A stretch of 64,000 nucleotides of DNA from HGM10766 sp900757295. GTDB lineage: Bacteria > Bacillota_I > Bacilli_A > RF39 > UBA660. Location of the stretch: the NCBI GenBank assembly GCA_025992315.1, contig DAJPHG010000001.1, forward strand, positions 186,001 to 250,000, written 5' to 3'. Below are positions 8,878 through 16,849 of this stretch, piece by piece. A program made the position numbers and the translations under genes. The notes under the pieces were generated by a model. It saw only the letters and a program-made list of their open reading frames with translations. It did not search any database and was not told the origin of the DNA. Every line of letters begins with the position of its first letter. The first letter of the stretch is position 1.

Positions 8878-8878
8878 A

Positions 8879-8926
8879 TTGAAATAAATATAAATATGCA
8901 TTATAATTAAGTAGTAATCATTACTA
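8879..8926 (+). promoter_or_regulatory. Promoter with Fur/PerR-type 7-1-7 box
   Basis: TTGAAA (8879-8884), 17-base spacer and TATAAT (8902-8907). The perfect 7-1-7 inverted repeat TAGTAATCATTACTA (8912-8926) covers the expected transcription start. This is the form of Fur-family boxes (consensus PerR box TTATAATNATTATAA) and suggests autoregulation of the fur-rubrerythrin operon. Confidence 0.75.
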
Positions 8927-8938
8927 TTAAGGAGAAAT

Positions 8939-9313
8939 ATGGCAAGAAATTCAAAACAAAAAACTTTAATTTTAAATATTATAAATAGTAGTTATAATCA
9001 TCCTAATGCTTATCAAATTTATGATGAGTGTAAAAAGGTAATTCCTAATATAAGTTTAGGTACTGTTTATAGAAATTTAAATAACTTAGTAGATAATAAT
9101 GAAATTAGAGTTATAAAAACTAAAGAAGATGTTTTTCGATACGATAAAATTTTTAATAAACATGCTCATTTTATTTGTACTAATTGTGGAAATATTATTG
9201 ACTTAGATAAAAAATATTATAAAGAAATATCTTCTATAGGAAATAATGTAGTATTTGATTGCGAAATTAATTATAAAGGTATATGCGAACATTGCATGAA
9301 AGAAAGGAATTAA
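8939..9313 (+). CDS. Fur-family regulator, probably PerR-like
   Basis: A 124-residue Fur-type protein with an AGGAG site before the ATG. N-terminal winged helix (SLGTVYRNLNNLVD is the recognition region). The C-terminal domain has the two structural zinc Cys pairs CTNC and CEHC, and regulatory-site candidates in NHPNAYQIYDE, FRYDK and the HAH of KHAHFIC. These match the His/Asp positions of B. subtilis PerR, but Fur and Zur share much of this pattern. Its place directly before rubrerythrin (start codon 2 bases after the stop), behind a 7-1-7 box, favours a peroxide sensor. Confidence 0.85.
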   Translation: MARNSKQKTLILNIINSSYNHPNAYQIYDECKKVIPNISLGTVYRNLNNLVDNNEIRVIKTKEDVFRYDKIFNKHAHFICTNCGNIIDLDKKYYKEISSIGNNVVFDCEINYKGICEHCMKERN

Positions 9314-9315
9314 AA

Positions 9316-9855
9316 ATGGAATTAAAAGGAAGTAAAACTGAAGCAAATTTAATGGCTGCTTTTGCTGGAGAAAGTCAAGCAAGAAATAAATATACTTACT
9401 TTGCTTCTCAAGCAAGAAAAGATGGATATGAACAAATTGCAGCAATCTTTGAAGAAACTGCTAAAAATGAGCAAGAACATGCTAAAATGTGGTTTAAACA
9501 ATTAAATGGTGGAAAAATTCCTAATACATTGGATAATTTAAAAGCTGCTGCTGCAGGAGAAAATTATGAATGGACAGACATGTATAAAGAATTTGCCGAA
9601 ACTGCTAAAGAAGAAGGATTTGATGAAATAGCTTTTCTTTTTGAAAGTGTTGGTCAAATTGAAAAACATCATGAAGAAAGATATATGAAATTAGTAGATA
9701 ATATAGATAATAATTTAGTATTTCAAAAAGATGAAGAAACTGTTTGGATTTGTAGAAATTGTGGACATGTTTACGTTGGAAAGACTGCTTTAAAAGTTTG
9801 TCCTGTTTGTAAGCATCCTGAAAGTTTCATGGAAATGAAAGCTGAAAATTATTAA
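9316..9855 (+). CDS. Rubrerythrin
   Basis: 179 residues from the ATG at 9316, with AAAGGA overlapping the stop of the fur-type gene; an in-frame start 33 bases earlier lies inside that gene. N-terminal ferritin-like four-helix domain with the diiron carboxylate/His ligands (AGESQARNKY, NEQEHA, ESVGQIEKHHEER) and a C-terminal rubredoxin-like zinc or iron site with two CxxC pairs (CRNC, CPVC). Rubrerythrins reduce hydrogen peroxide in the cytoplasm of anaerobes. This supports an oxygen-sensitive, anaerobic host and a PerR-type regulator. Confidence 0.95.
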   Translation: MELKGSKTEANLMAAFAGESQARNKYTYFASQARKDGYEQIAAIFEETAKNEQEHAKMWFKQLNGGKIPNTLDNLKAAAAGENYEWTDMYKEFAETAKEEGFDEIAFLFESVGQIEKHHEERYMKLVDNIDNNLVFQKDEETVWICRNCGHVYVGKTALKVCPVCKHPESFMEMKAENY

Positions 9856-10793
9856 TGTTACAAAAACGTCAAGAAATTTATGACTTATATTGGTATTTTG
9901 CCTGTGAAAGGCAAAATATTTTTTTAAAAAAATTAAATAATCTCCCTGCTCCATGGACTGATGATGAAATACTAAGAACTTATAAATTTTGTAATAGTTA
10001 TCGTGTAAATGATAGAGTTAGTCAATATTTACTTAAAAATGTTATTTATAATAACAAAAAATATACAAAAGAAACTATGTTATTTAGAATTATATTGTTT
10101 AAATTATTTAATAAAGAATCTACATGGGAATTATTGTTAGAAAATTTTAATGATGTTACTCTAGAAAATTTTAATCAAAGCAAATATTCAAATGTATTAA
10201 AAAATGCTTTAAATAATGGGGTCAAAATTTATAATGATGCTTATATAAGTTGTGCTAATAAGGCTTTTGGATATGATAAAAAACACGATAATCATTTAGC
10301 TTTACTTAATAAAATGTTTGTTGTTGATAAAGTTCAAAATAAAATTTTAGAATGTAAAACTATGAAAGAGGCATTTAATATTATTAGAAGTTATCCTCTA
10401 ATTGGGAATTTTATGGCTTATCAATTAGTTACTGATATAAATTATAGTGATATTGTTAATTGGCAAGAAAATGAATTTACTGTTGCTGGGCCAGGTTCAA
10501 TAAGAGGAATTAAAAAATGCTTTATTAATAAAGGAAATATGACTGATGAAGAAATTATAAAATATATGTACGAAAATCAAGATAAAGAATTTAAAAGACT
10601 TAATTTAAACTTTAAAAGAATTATTAATAGACCGTTACAATTAATTGATTGTCAAAATATATTTTGTGAATTAGATAAATATTTAAGAGTTGCAGTTCCT
10701 CAATTAAAATCAAATAGAACTAAAATAAAGAAAAAATATAAACAAAAACAAGATAAAATTGAATATTTTTATCCACCAAAGTGGTTTAAATAA
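9855..10793 (+). CDS. Protein resembling the HMUDK/aGPT-Pplase helical family (thymine hypermodification type)
   Basis: 312 residues. Its start overlaps the rubrerythrin stop by one base (TAATG), so the two are coupled; there is no strong ribosome site of its own. The N-terminal part has the run ERQNIFLKK, then PAPWTDDEIL and YKFCNSYRVNDRVSQYL. I recall this pattern from the helical family found in 5-hydroxymethyluracil DNA kinases and alpha-glutamyl/putrescinyl thymine pyrophosphorylases of phages. Later motifs are NFMAYQLVTDINYS and FTVAGPGSIRGI. The C-terminus is basic. The family assignment is from memory of its signature and needs a profile search. An enzyme acting on modified DNA bases in a peroxide-stress operon would be unusual. 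Confidence 0.6.
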   Translation: MLQKRQEIYDLYWYFACERQNIFLKKLNNLPAPWTDDEILRTYKFCNSYRVNDRVSQYLLKNVIYNNKKYTKETMLFRIILFKLFNKESTWELLLENFNDVTLENFNQSKYSNVLKNALNNGVKIYNDAYISCANKAFGYDKKHDNHLALLNKMFVVDKVQNKILECKTMKEAFNIIRSYPLIGNFMAYQLVTDINYSDIVNWQENEFTVAGPGSIRGIKKCFINKGNMTDEEIIKYMYENQDKEFKRLNLNFKRIINRPLQLIDCQNIFCELDKYLRVAVPQLKSNRTKIKKKYKQKQDKIEYFYPPKWFK

Positions 10794-10795
10794 AA

Positions 10796-11050
10796 TCAAT
10801 CAATCTTGTTTTTTTTATTCTCTTCTTCAAATAATACTCTTATATCTATATCTAAGACTAAAGCTAATCTCCAAAGTGTTCCAAGTGAAAATGTTTGATG
10901 ATTTTTACTTTCAATATTTGAAATAAATTGAGTAGAATATGACATTTTTTTAGCAAGTTCTTCTTGAGTAAGTCCCTTCTCTTTTCTTATTTTCTTTATG
11001 TTTTTACTTACTAATTCATAAACATAATTTTCATTTTCTCGATCAAACAT
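10796..11050 (-). CDS. XRE-family helix-turn-helix regulator
   Basis: An 84-residue Cro/C1-type protein. The HTH spans about residues 15-72 (IKKIRKEKGLTQEELAKKM, then SYSTQFISNIE) and it has a short charged tail. GGAGGTGA lies before the ATG. It is convergent with the gene on its left and divergent from the zinc-ribbon genes on its right. The inverted repeat at 11116-11134 in the divergent region could be its operator. Confidence 0.85.
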   Translation of the reverse strand: MFDRENENYVYELVSKNIKKIRKEKGLTQEELAKKMSYSTQFISNIESKNHQTFSLGTLWRLALVLDIDIRVLFEEENKKNKID

Positions 11051-11115
11051 ATCTCACCTCCAATATTAAAATATTAGATATCAATAATATTTTCTCATTT
11101 TCTTGCCAAAATATA

Positions 11116-11146
11116 CTTACACTATTCGTGTAAGTTATGGTATAAT
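11116..11146 (+). promoter_or_regulatory. Promoter with overlapping inverted-repeat operator
   Basis: -35 TTACAC (11118-11123), 17-base spacer, -10 TATAAT (11141-11146). The -35 lies inside the perfect inverted repeat CTTACACTATTCGTGTAAG (7-base arms, 11116-11134). A bound protein would block the promoter; the divergent XRE protein is the obvious candidate. Confidence 0.65.
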
Positions 11147-11195
11147 ATTGTCGAAGATATTTTTATCTTTAGAATTATATGAAGGAGGTATGAGT

Positions 11196-11549
11196 ATGGA
11201 AGAAAAAAAATTCTGTGAATATTGTGGGAATGAAGTTTATAAAGATGCTGTAATGTGTCCTAAATGTGGCAGACAAATTCAAGAATTAAAAACTGAAGCA
11301 AATAGTAATCCTCAAGTTGTTATTAATAATAGTAATTCAATGACAGGATTTATTAGCGGACAGAAGAAATGTGATAAATGGATTGCTTTAATGTTATGTA
11401 TATTTTTAGGATTTTTTGGTGCACATAAATTTTATGAAGGAAAAACAGGATTAGGAATTTTATATTTATTTACCGGTGGTTTATTTTTCATTGGTATAAT
11501 AGTTGATTTAATTACAATACTATGCAAACCTAATCCATACTATGTTTAA
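11196..11549 (+). CDS. Zinc-ribbon and TM2-domain membrane protein
   Basis: 117 residues from the ATG at 11196; the ATG at 11190 sits only one base after AAGGAGG, too close, so the second is preferred. N-terminal zinc ribbon (CEYC ... CPKC) at residues 6-25, a Gln/Asn linker, then a TM2 domain with two helices and the family signature GFFGAHKFYEG followed by GLGILYLFTGG. TM2 proteins are small membrane proteins of unknown role. The next gene, 18 bases downstream, starts with a homologous zinc ribbon, so the two probably form one operon. Confidence 0.85.
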   Translation: MEEKKFCEYCGNEVYKDAVMCPKCGRQIQELKTEANSNPQVVINNSNSMTGFISGQKKCDKWIALMLCIFLGFFGAHKFYEGKTGLGILYLFTGGLFFIGIIVDLITILCKPNPYYV

Positions 11550-11567
11550 TAAGGAGATTGTATATTC

Positions 11568-12422
11568 ATGGAAGAAAAATTTTGTAAACATTGCGGGAAA
11601 AAAATCCCAAAAGATAGCACTGTTTGCCCTAAATGTGGTCGACAAGTTAGTCAAATCAAAAAAAATGATAATACTATAATTAACAAAAATATTAGCAATA
11701 ATATTAATGAAAAAAGCCAATTTTATACCCAGAGTTGGTTTATGTGGTGTATGCTAATTATTTTCCCACCATTAGGAATATTCTTAATGTGGAAATTTCA
11801 TAAAGAAATGAAAAAGAATTTAAAAATTATACTTACTATATGTTTTAGTTTATTTTTTATTATTTGTATTTCTAGCACCCAAAAAGGTGAAAATACTACT
11901 ACATCTAATACAAATAATAAAATTAAAGTTATTGATTTTAGCACAATGAGTAAAGATGATGCTAAAGAATGGTGTAATAACAATAATGCTAAATGTAAAA
12001 TTGAAGAAAGTTATTCTGATGATGTGGAAAAAAATAATTTTATAAGCCAAAATATTGATAAAGATAGAACTATTTATAAAAGCCGACAAATTATTATAGT
12101 TTATTCATTAGGTGCTAAACCTTCAGAAGAGTTCACTAAAGCTTTAAAAAAAGCTGAAATTTACTCCAAAACTTTAAATATGTCTAAACAAGCTATTTAT
12201 GATCAGCTTATATCATATGAAAAATTTAATGAAGATGCTGCAAATTATGCAGTAAATAATATGGATGCTGATTGGAATGCTAATGCATTGGCCAAAGCAA
12301 AAACTTATGCAAAAACTTTAGATATGTCTAAACAAGCTATTTATGATCAACTAACATCATCATACGGTGAAAAATTTACAGCTGAAGAAGCACAATATGC
12401 AATAGATAATTTAGAAGAATAA
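11568..12422 (+). CDS. Zinc-ribbon membrane protein with PASTA-like domain and two Ltp-type repeats
   Basis: 284 residues with AAGGAG upstream. Order: zinc ribbon (CKHC ... CPKC, residues 6-24), polar linker, two hydrophobic segments (about 55-72 and 84-102), a PASTA-like extracellular stretch (MSKDDAKEWC to IIIVYSLG), and two similar C-terminal repeats, each with KTLNMSKQAIYDQL or KTLDMSKQAIYDQL followed by an Ala-rich helix. The repeats match the Ltp/host cell surface-exposed lipoprotein family; Ltp of the Streptococcus phage TP-J34 blocks DNA injection by other phages. A role in superinfection exclusion is therefore a reasonable guess. Here the repeats are attached through membrane helices rather than a lipobox. 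Confidence 0.75.
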   Translation: MEEKFCKHCGKKIPKDSTVCPKCGRQVSQIKKNDNTIINKNISNNINEKSQFYTQSWFMWCMLIIFPPLGIFLMWKFHKEMKKNLKIILTICFSLFFIICISSTQKGENTTTSNTNNKIKVIDFSTMSKDDAKEWCNNNNAKCKIEESYSDDVEKNNFISQNIDKDRTIYKSRQIIIVYSLGAKPSEEFTKALKKAEIYSKTLNMSKQAIYDQLISYEKFNEDAANYAVNNMDADWNANALAKAKTYAKTLDMSKQAIYDQLTSSYGEKFTAEEAQYAIDNLEE

Positions 12423-12426
12423 AAGA

Positions 12427-12463
12427 ATGCTAATTAATTTTAGCATCTTTTATTTTTTTGCAT
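12427..12463 (+). terminator. Terminator after the Ltp-repeat gene
   Basis: Stem ATGCTAA / TTAGCAT (12427-12433, 12440-12446) followed by a T-rich run. Confidence 0.75.
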
Positions 12464-12540
12464 ATATTATATTAATGGATTTTTATGACAATAATTAATG
12501 AGACTACCATAGTTGTTTTCACCCTACTGGATTAACAAGA

Positions 12541-12728
12541 TTTATAGACTGTAATGTCGCAATCCAAGATAGTTATGCTGTAGGAAATGAAGTTGCAGAT
12601 AACAAAAAAACGTTTCAGAAGATATAAAAAGAGAAATGAACAATTTATTAAATAAATTAAGACTTCAGTTTGAACAAGATGAATTTTATTATACAATGAC
12701 TGTTCTTTATTATATTGCACAAAAGTAA
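12541..12728 (+). pseudogene. Decayed coding fragment, family unknown
   Basis: In the 430-base gap before the MFS gene, two frames in succession encode peptide-like sequence. A short stretch containing SYAVGNEVAD is followed, after a frame change near the A-run at 12603-12610, by VSEDIKREMNNLLNKLRLQF and EQDEFYYTMTVLYYIAQK up to TAA at 12726-12728. There is no ribosome site. It looks like the C-terminal remnant of a lost gene. The rest of the gap holds only a terminator and AT-rich sequence. Confidence 0.4.
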
Positions 12729-12854
12729 ATTATTAGTTTTATTCATAGTAAATAAATTATAAAAAATAGTTTTTGCAAACTTTAAATGATATTATAGATG
12801 ATTATATTTTTTTATAGTATAATTTTATTACATTAAATACTTGGAGCGATTATA

Positions 12855-14009
12855 ATGAAAAAAAATATATCATTAATTTATTTACATACTTTTTTATCTA
12901 CCTTTATACTTTTTTATATATGTGATACTTTATTTTACATAGAAAGAGGATTATCTTCTAGTCAGTATATCAGTTTTGTTGGCATTTCTTTCTTAGTAAA
13001 ATTAGTATTTGAAATTCCTTTTGGAGTTTTAGCTGATAAATATAATAAAAAGTCATTACTTTTAATTAGTAATATATTATTTATAATATCAACAGTTATA
13101 TTTATTGGATCTCATAATTATTTTACATTTTTAATTGCAATAATTATAAATTCAATTAATAACTCATTGAGTTCAGGAGTAGTTAATTCTATATTATATG
13201 AAAGTATTAAAAATAAAGAAAATTTTAATAAAGTTTTATTCTACAACTCTTTCTTTTATAATGTTTCATACATGCTAGCTATGATCATCGGTGGTTATAT
13301 TGGACAAAACTTTGGATTAGTATATACTTATTATTTTACTATTATACCTTTTATTTTTGATTTTATTATTTTGCTTATTATTAGAGTAAATAAACCTAAA
13401 AAAATTAATATGAATAATAATTTATTAATTTTAAAAAATGCTATAAAAGAAATTAAGAGTAATTCTTATCTGTTAAATTTAATTTTAACAAGTTCAATTT
13501 TATTTTCTGGTATAAAACTTATAGAAGAAAGTCATCCAGAGTATTCTGCTAATATAGGTATATCTATATTTATAATTGGAATTTATACAGCTCTTATTTT
13601 AGTATTTTGTATAATTGGAAGCTATTTAGGAAGTAAAGCTAATAAAAATAAATATTCAATAATTTTAAAAATTAATCCGATTTTATCTGGAATTTGTATT
13701 TTACTAGTAGGTATTTTAAATAATTATTTTGGTATTATATTTATTTTATTAATTTATATTTTTTCAGAAAGCTTTGATAATATTATGATTTCTGAATTAC
13801 ATAATAATATATCTTCAAAATCAAGAGTTACAGTTGAATCTATAAATCAATTTTGTTTAGGTATATTTGGATTTTTATTTAGTATGTTAATGACAATTTT
13901 ACTAAAATTTATTTCTATAAGTTCAATGTATATTGTAATAGGAAGCATAATAATTGCTTTTGGTTTATTAGATATATTTATTAATAGTAAAATAAAAAAG
14001 TATCATTAG
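12855..14009 (+). CDS. Major facilitator superfamily transporter
   Basis: 384 residues, almost wholly hydrophobic, with about 12 predicted membrane helices. The loop after helix 2 carries the MFS motif-A form FGVLADKYNKK. GGAG lies 8 bases before the ATG. Substrate unknown; size and form fit a drug or small-molecule exporter. It lies between a decayed fragment and a ClpX-like gene in the accessory region, each with its own promoter-like sequence (TATAAT at 12818-12823). Confidence 0.85.
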   Translation: MKKNISLIYLHTFLSTFILFYICDTLFYIERGLSSSQYISFVGISFLVKLVFEIPFGVLADKYNKKSLLLISNILFIISTVIFIGSHNYFTFLIAIIINSINNSLSSGVVNSILYESIKNKENFNKVLFYNSFFYNVSYMLAMIIGGYIGQNFGLVYTYYFTIIPFIFDFIILLIIRVNKPKKINMNNNLLILKNAIKEIKSNSYLLNLILTSSILFSGIKLIEESHPEYSANIGISIFIIGIYTALILVFCIIGSYLGSKANKNKYSIILKINPILSGICILLVGILNNYFGIIFILLIYIFSESFDNIMISELHNNISSKSRVTVESINQFCLGIFGFLFSMLMTILLKFISISSMYIVIGSIIIAFGLLDIFINSKIKKYH

Positions 14010-14070
14010 TTATAAATTGTAAAAATGTTTCTTTCATGATATTATATAATACAATTTGTGAGGGATATTT

Positions 14071-15459
14071 ATGAATAATTTAAGTATAGGTTATTTATTT
14101 AGAAAGAAAAATGTTATTTATCAATCAAAAGAATTGGAAATATTTGAGCTGGTTGATTATGTTGCAGGCATAGTTTTTATAAATAATCAGAATAATAAAA
14201 GATGTAATATTCTGAGTGGTAATTATGCTGGTAATTATGCAACAGATATTAAAAATTCAAATGAAAATGAATTTATTTTTGTATCTGATAGTTTAAAAGC
14301 AGCAATAGAAGAAAACGAAAATTTTGTAGATTTTGATATGATAAGAAAAAATAAAATTCAAAAATATCCTAAATATTATTTAAGAGATGTTAAAAATGCT
14401 AAGTTAACACAATTAGTAGATAAAGATTTAATAGATTTTTTAGAAAATGATAATTCTAAAGGTAAATCCGGATTTGATGAAGAAGAATTGGAAAATTGTA
14501 GTGACATTGCAACTATGTATTCTTCTATCAAAAAAACTATTATTTCACAAGATGAACAAATTATGCAAATTCTTACTACTTTATTTAAAAATCAAAAAGT
14601 TGTAGAATCTAATTTAGATATTGATTTAATAGCAAAATTAAAAGAAAATATATTAATATATGGCTCAACCGGAACAGGAAAAACAGAAATTTTAAAAAGA
14701 ATTTCTAAATTATATAATATTCCTATTGTGATTGAAGATGCAACATCTTTATCAGAAACAGGTTATCAGGGACGTAAAATAACTGATATGTTAGAAGATT
14801 TGTGTTTAGCTGCTAATGGTAATATAAAAGTAGCAGAAAAAGGTATATTAGTAATCGATGAATTTGATAAATTAGCGGAGAAATCAGGAGATAGTCAATC
14901 ACATGTATCTAGATTAGGTGTTCAAAGATCTTTATTAAAATTACTAGATGGAACATTATTTTATTTTGATAATAAAGAATTTGATAGTTCTAGATTAACA
15001 GTTGTTTGTGTTGGTGCCTTTACAGGAATATCAAATGATGATAATTATAAACATCTTAGTACAGAAGATTTTATAAACTATGGAATAATGCGTGAGCTTA
15101 TTGGAAGGCTTTCAAAAACTATAGCAATGAATCAACTAGAAAAAAAAGATATAATTGAGATATTAAAAAATTCTGACTTTAGTCCTTTAAATACATACAA
15201 AACATTATTTGAAATGCTTAATGTTCAATTTGATTTCAACAATGATTTTATTGAATATATTGCTGATTTGGCTATTGCCAAGAAAAGTGGTGCTAGAAGT
15301 TTAAAAACTGTCTTTGACGATTGTATAAGTAGTGCTTTATTTAGAATATTTGCTGGCGAATATTCTAAAATATCATTAGTTAAACCAAATGATGAAAATG
15401 AAAAACCATATGTTTTAAATAAAACAAAGAATAATAAGAGATTATTTAAAAAAAAATAA
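14071..15459 (+). CDS. ClpX-like AAA+ ATPase without zinc domain or ClpP-binding loop
   Basis: 462 residues. The AAA+ module (about 165-445) has Walker A GSTGTGKTE (198), pore-loop-like GYQGRK (231), Walker B ILVIDEFDK (about 260), box VII ELIGRL (about 342) and a sensor-2 region KKSGARSLKT, all in ClpX order. Compared with ClpX, the N-terminal four-Cys zinc domain is replaced by about 140 residues of unrelated sequence. The loop between VGAFTG and the ELIGRL region is shortened, so the IGF tripeptide used to dock on ClpP is missing. It is therefore probably a ClpP-independent unfoldase. It has its own terminator and no partner gene. Confidence 0.85.
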   Translation: MNNLSIGYLFRKKNVIYQSKELEIFELVDYVAGIVFINNQNNKRCNILSGNYAGNYATDIKNSNENEFIFVSDSLKAAIEENENFVDFDMIRKNKIQKYPKYYLRDVKNAKLTQLVDKDLIDFLENDNSKGKSGFDEEELENCSDIATMYSSIKKTIISQDEQIMQILTTLFKNQKVVESNLDIDLIAKLKENILIYGSTGTGKTEILKRISKLYNIPIVIEDATSLSETGYQGRKITDMLEDLCLAANGNIKVAEKGILVIDEFDKLAEKSGDSQSHVSRLGVQRSLLKLLDGTLFYFDNKEFDSSRLTVVCVGAFTGISNDDNYKHLSTEDFINYGIMRELIGRLSKTIAMNQLEKKDIIEILKNSDFSPLNTYKTLFEMLNVQFDFNNDFIEYIADLAIAKKSGARSLKTVFDDCISSALFRIFAGEYSKISLVKPNDENEKPYVLNKTKNNKRLFKKK

Positions 15460-15473
15460 TTTATTTCCATATT

Positions 15474-15497
15474 GATGATTTTAATCATCTTTTTTTA
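15474..15497 (+). terminator. Terminator after the ClpX-like gene
   Basis: GATGATT / AATCATC stem (15474-15489) followed by a run of T. A second hairpin TCAATCTT / AAGATTGA with a T-run (15534-15558) follows within 50 bases. Confidence 0.8.
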
Positions 15498-15558
15498 TTA
15501 TTCTCTTCATAACTTTAGAACTACACAAAAAAATCAATCTTAAAAGATTGACTTTTTT

Positions 15559-15599
15559 CATTAACGTCACATTGGTGCGACGATTTTATCTTATGGAGC
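15559..15599 (-). repeat. Cassette junction J1: hairpin plus TGGAGC element
   Basis: A 41-base element, nearly identical (two C/T differences) to 19284-19324: CATTAAC, the hairpin GTCACATTGGTGCGAC, an AT spacer, then TGGAGC (15594-15599). Read on the minus strand it starts GCTCCA, like the 3' end of a tRNA. Thirteen bases after TGGAGC comes GTTACGAAC (15613-15621). It marks the left end of a series of small cassettes. Confidence 0.6.
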
Positions 15600-15748
15600 A
15601 AATCACATACAAGTTACGAACTAAGTTCTCTTTCAAAAAGTATCATATATAAATAGATTTAATTTCAATGATATTATTGAAATTAAATCTATTTATATTG
15701 TATAATTTATATAGTTTAAAATTTATAAATATTAGGAGAAAAATAAGA

Positions 15749-16198
15749 ATGAGCAAATATTATTTTAAAAGTGATACAAGGCTTTCAAATTATTATATGT
15801 GCAATGTAAAAATAGATAATTTAACTTTTTCATCAAGTGAAGCTGCTTATCATGCTGAAAAATTTCTAGATGAAGATATAAAGAAATTACTAACAAGACT
15901 TATACCTGATGAGGCAAAACATGTAACTAGAGAATTAGCTAGATTTATAAGATCAGATTGGGATAATGTAAAATATAATTTAATGAAAAAGGTAGTGCTT
16001 GAAAAATTCAAACAAAATTCTGAATGTTTAAAAGAATTGTTAAGCACAGAGGATATGGAATTAATTGAAGATACAACTGGTTGGCATGATAATATATGGG
16101 GAGAATGTACTTGTGAAAAATGTAAAAATAAAGAGCATAAAAATTATTTAGGTAAAATACTAATGGAGGTTAGAGAGGAATTAAAAAATTATTATTAG
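15749..16198 (+). CDS. NADAR (YbiA-like) family protein
   Basis: 149 residues from the ATG at 15749 (MSKYYFKSD), with AGGAG upstream; a longer in-frame start has no ribosome site. The NADAR pattern is seen throughout: LSNYYMCNV, SSSEAAYHAEKF, a DWDNVKYNLMKKVVLEKF helix, and the closing TGWHDNIWGE with YLGKILMEVREEL. NADAR proteins are N-glycosidases linked to ADP-ribose and NAD metabolism; some reverse guanine ADP-ribosylation of DNA and others cleave riboflavin intermediates. An inserted CTCEKC offers a possible metal site. It is followed after 15 bases by a frameshifted HD-domain gene. Confidence 0.85.
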   Translation: MSKYYFKSDTRLSNYYMCNVKIDNLTFSSSEAAYHAEKFLDEDIKKLLTRLIPDEAKHVTRELARFIRSDWDNVKYNLMKKVVLEKFKQNSECLKELLSTEDMELIEDTTGWHDNIWGECTCEKCKNKEHKNYLGKILMEVREELKNYY

Positions 16199-16213
16199 AT
16201 AAGGAAGTGTGAT

Positions 16214-16824
16214 ATGAAATTAACAAGTAAAGAGGCTTTAGATTTGTTGAATGAAAATATTGGTAAGACTTCAAGTGATAAATGGATAAATCATTCTAAA
16301 AACGTAGGTTACGTAGCAGGTGTTATAGCAGGTAATATAAATTTGGATGTGATTTTGCAGCGACTTTAGGATATATACATGATATTGGTAAAAAGTATGG
16401 ATTAAATAGTAACGATGGAGTAATACCTCATGCTATAAATGGTTATAATTATATTAAGTCCTTAGGTTATGATGAAGAGTATGCAAGCATATGTATAAAG
16501 CATTCATTTTTAAATAATGATATTAACTGTTTAGCAAATGATAGAGATTATACTGATTCAAGTAATCAATACTATGATTTTATGAAAGAATATATAAAAA
16601 AAGAATATACAATTTATGAAAAAATAATTAATTTATGTGATTTGATGTGTACTGATAAAATATATACAGTAGATAAAAGAATAATGGACTTACTTTTAAG
16701 ACACGGAGTATATAAAAATACGTATTATCATATAAAAGAAGTATATAAATTAAAAGAGTACTTTGATAATTTACTGGGATATAATTTGTATGATTTGTTT
16801 CCAGAAATAAAAGAAAATTTATAA
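16214..16824 (+). pseudogene. HD-domain hydrolase gene broken by a single-base frameshift
   Basis: The ATG at 16214 with AAGGAAGTG opens a frame (MKLTSKEALDLLNENIGK) that stops at 16367-16369. From about 16346 the protein continues in another frame with CDFAATLGYIHDIGKKYGL to TAA at 16822-16824. Joined, it would be a protein of about 200 residues with HD-domain motifs NHSKNVG, YIHDIG and ICIKHSF, the form of small HD phosphohydrolases (YqeK-like). Loss of one base near 16344-16348 explains the break. It may be a true pseudogene, phase variation, or an assembly error. It probably shared a transcript with the NADAR gene. Confidence 0.75.
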
Positions 16825-16849
16825 AAGAAATTGGGAATTTCCCATGGAC

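Noticed and set aside
15594..15640. Functional tRNA genes at the TGGAGC junctions
   Set aside because: Only a CCA-like end and a loosely T-loop-like GTTCGTAAC can be seen. No anticodon arm or acceptor pairing can be built.
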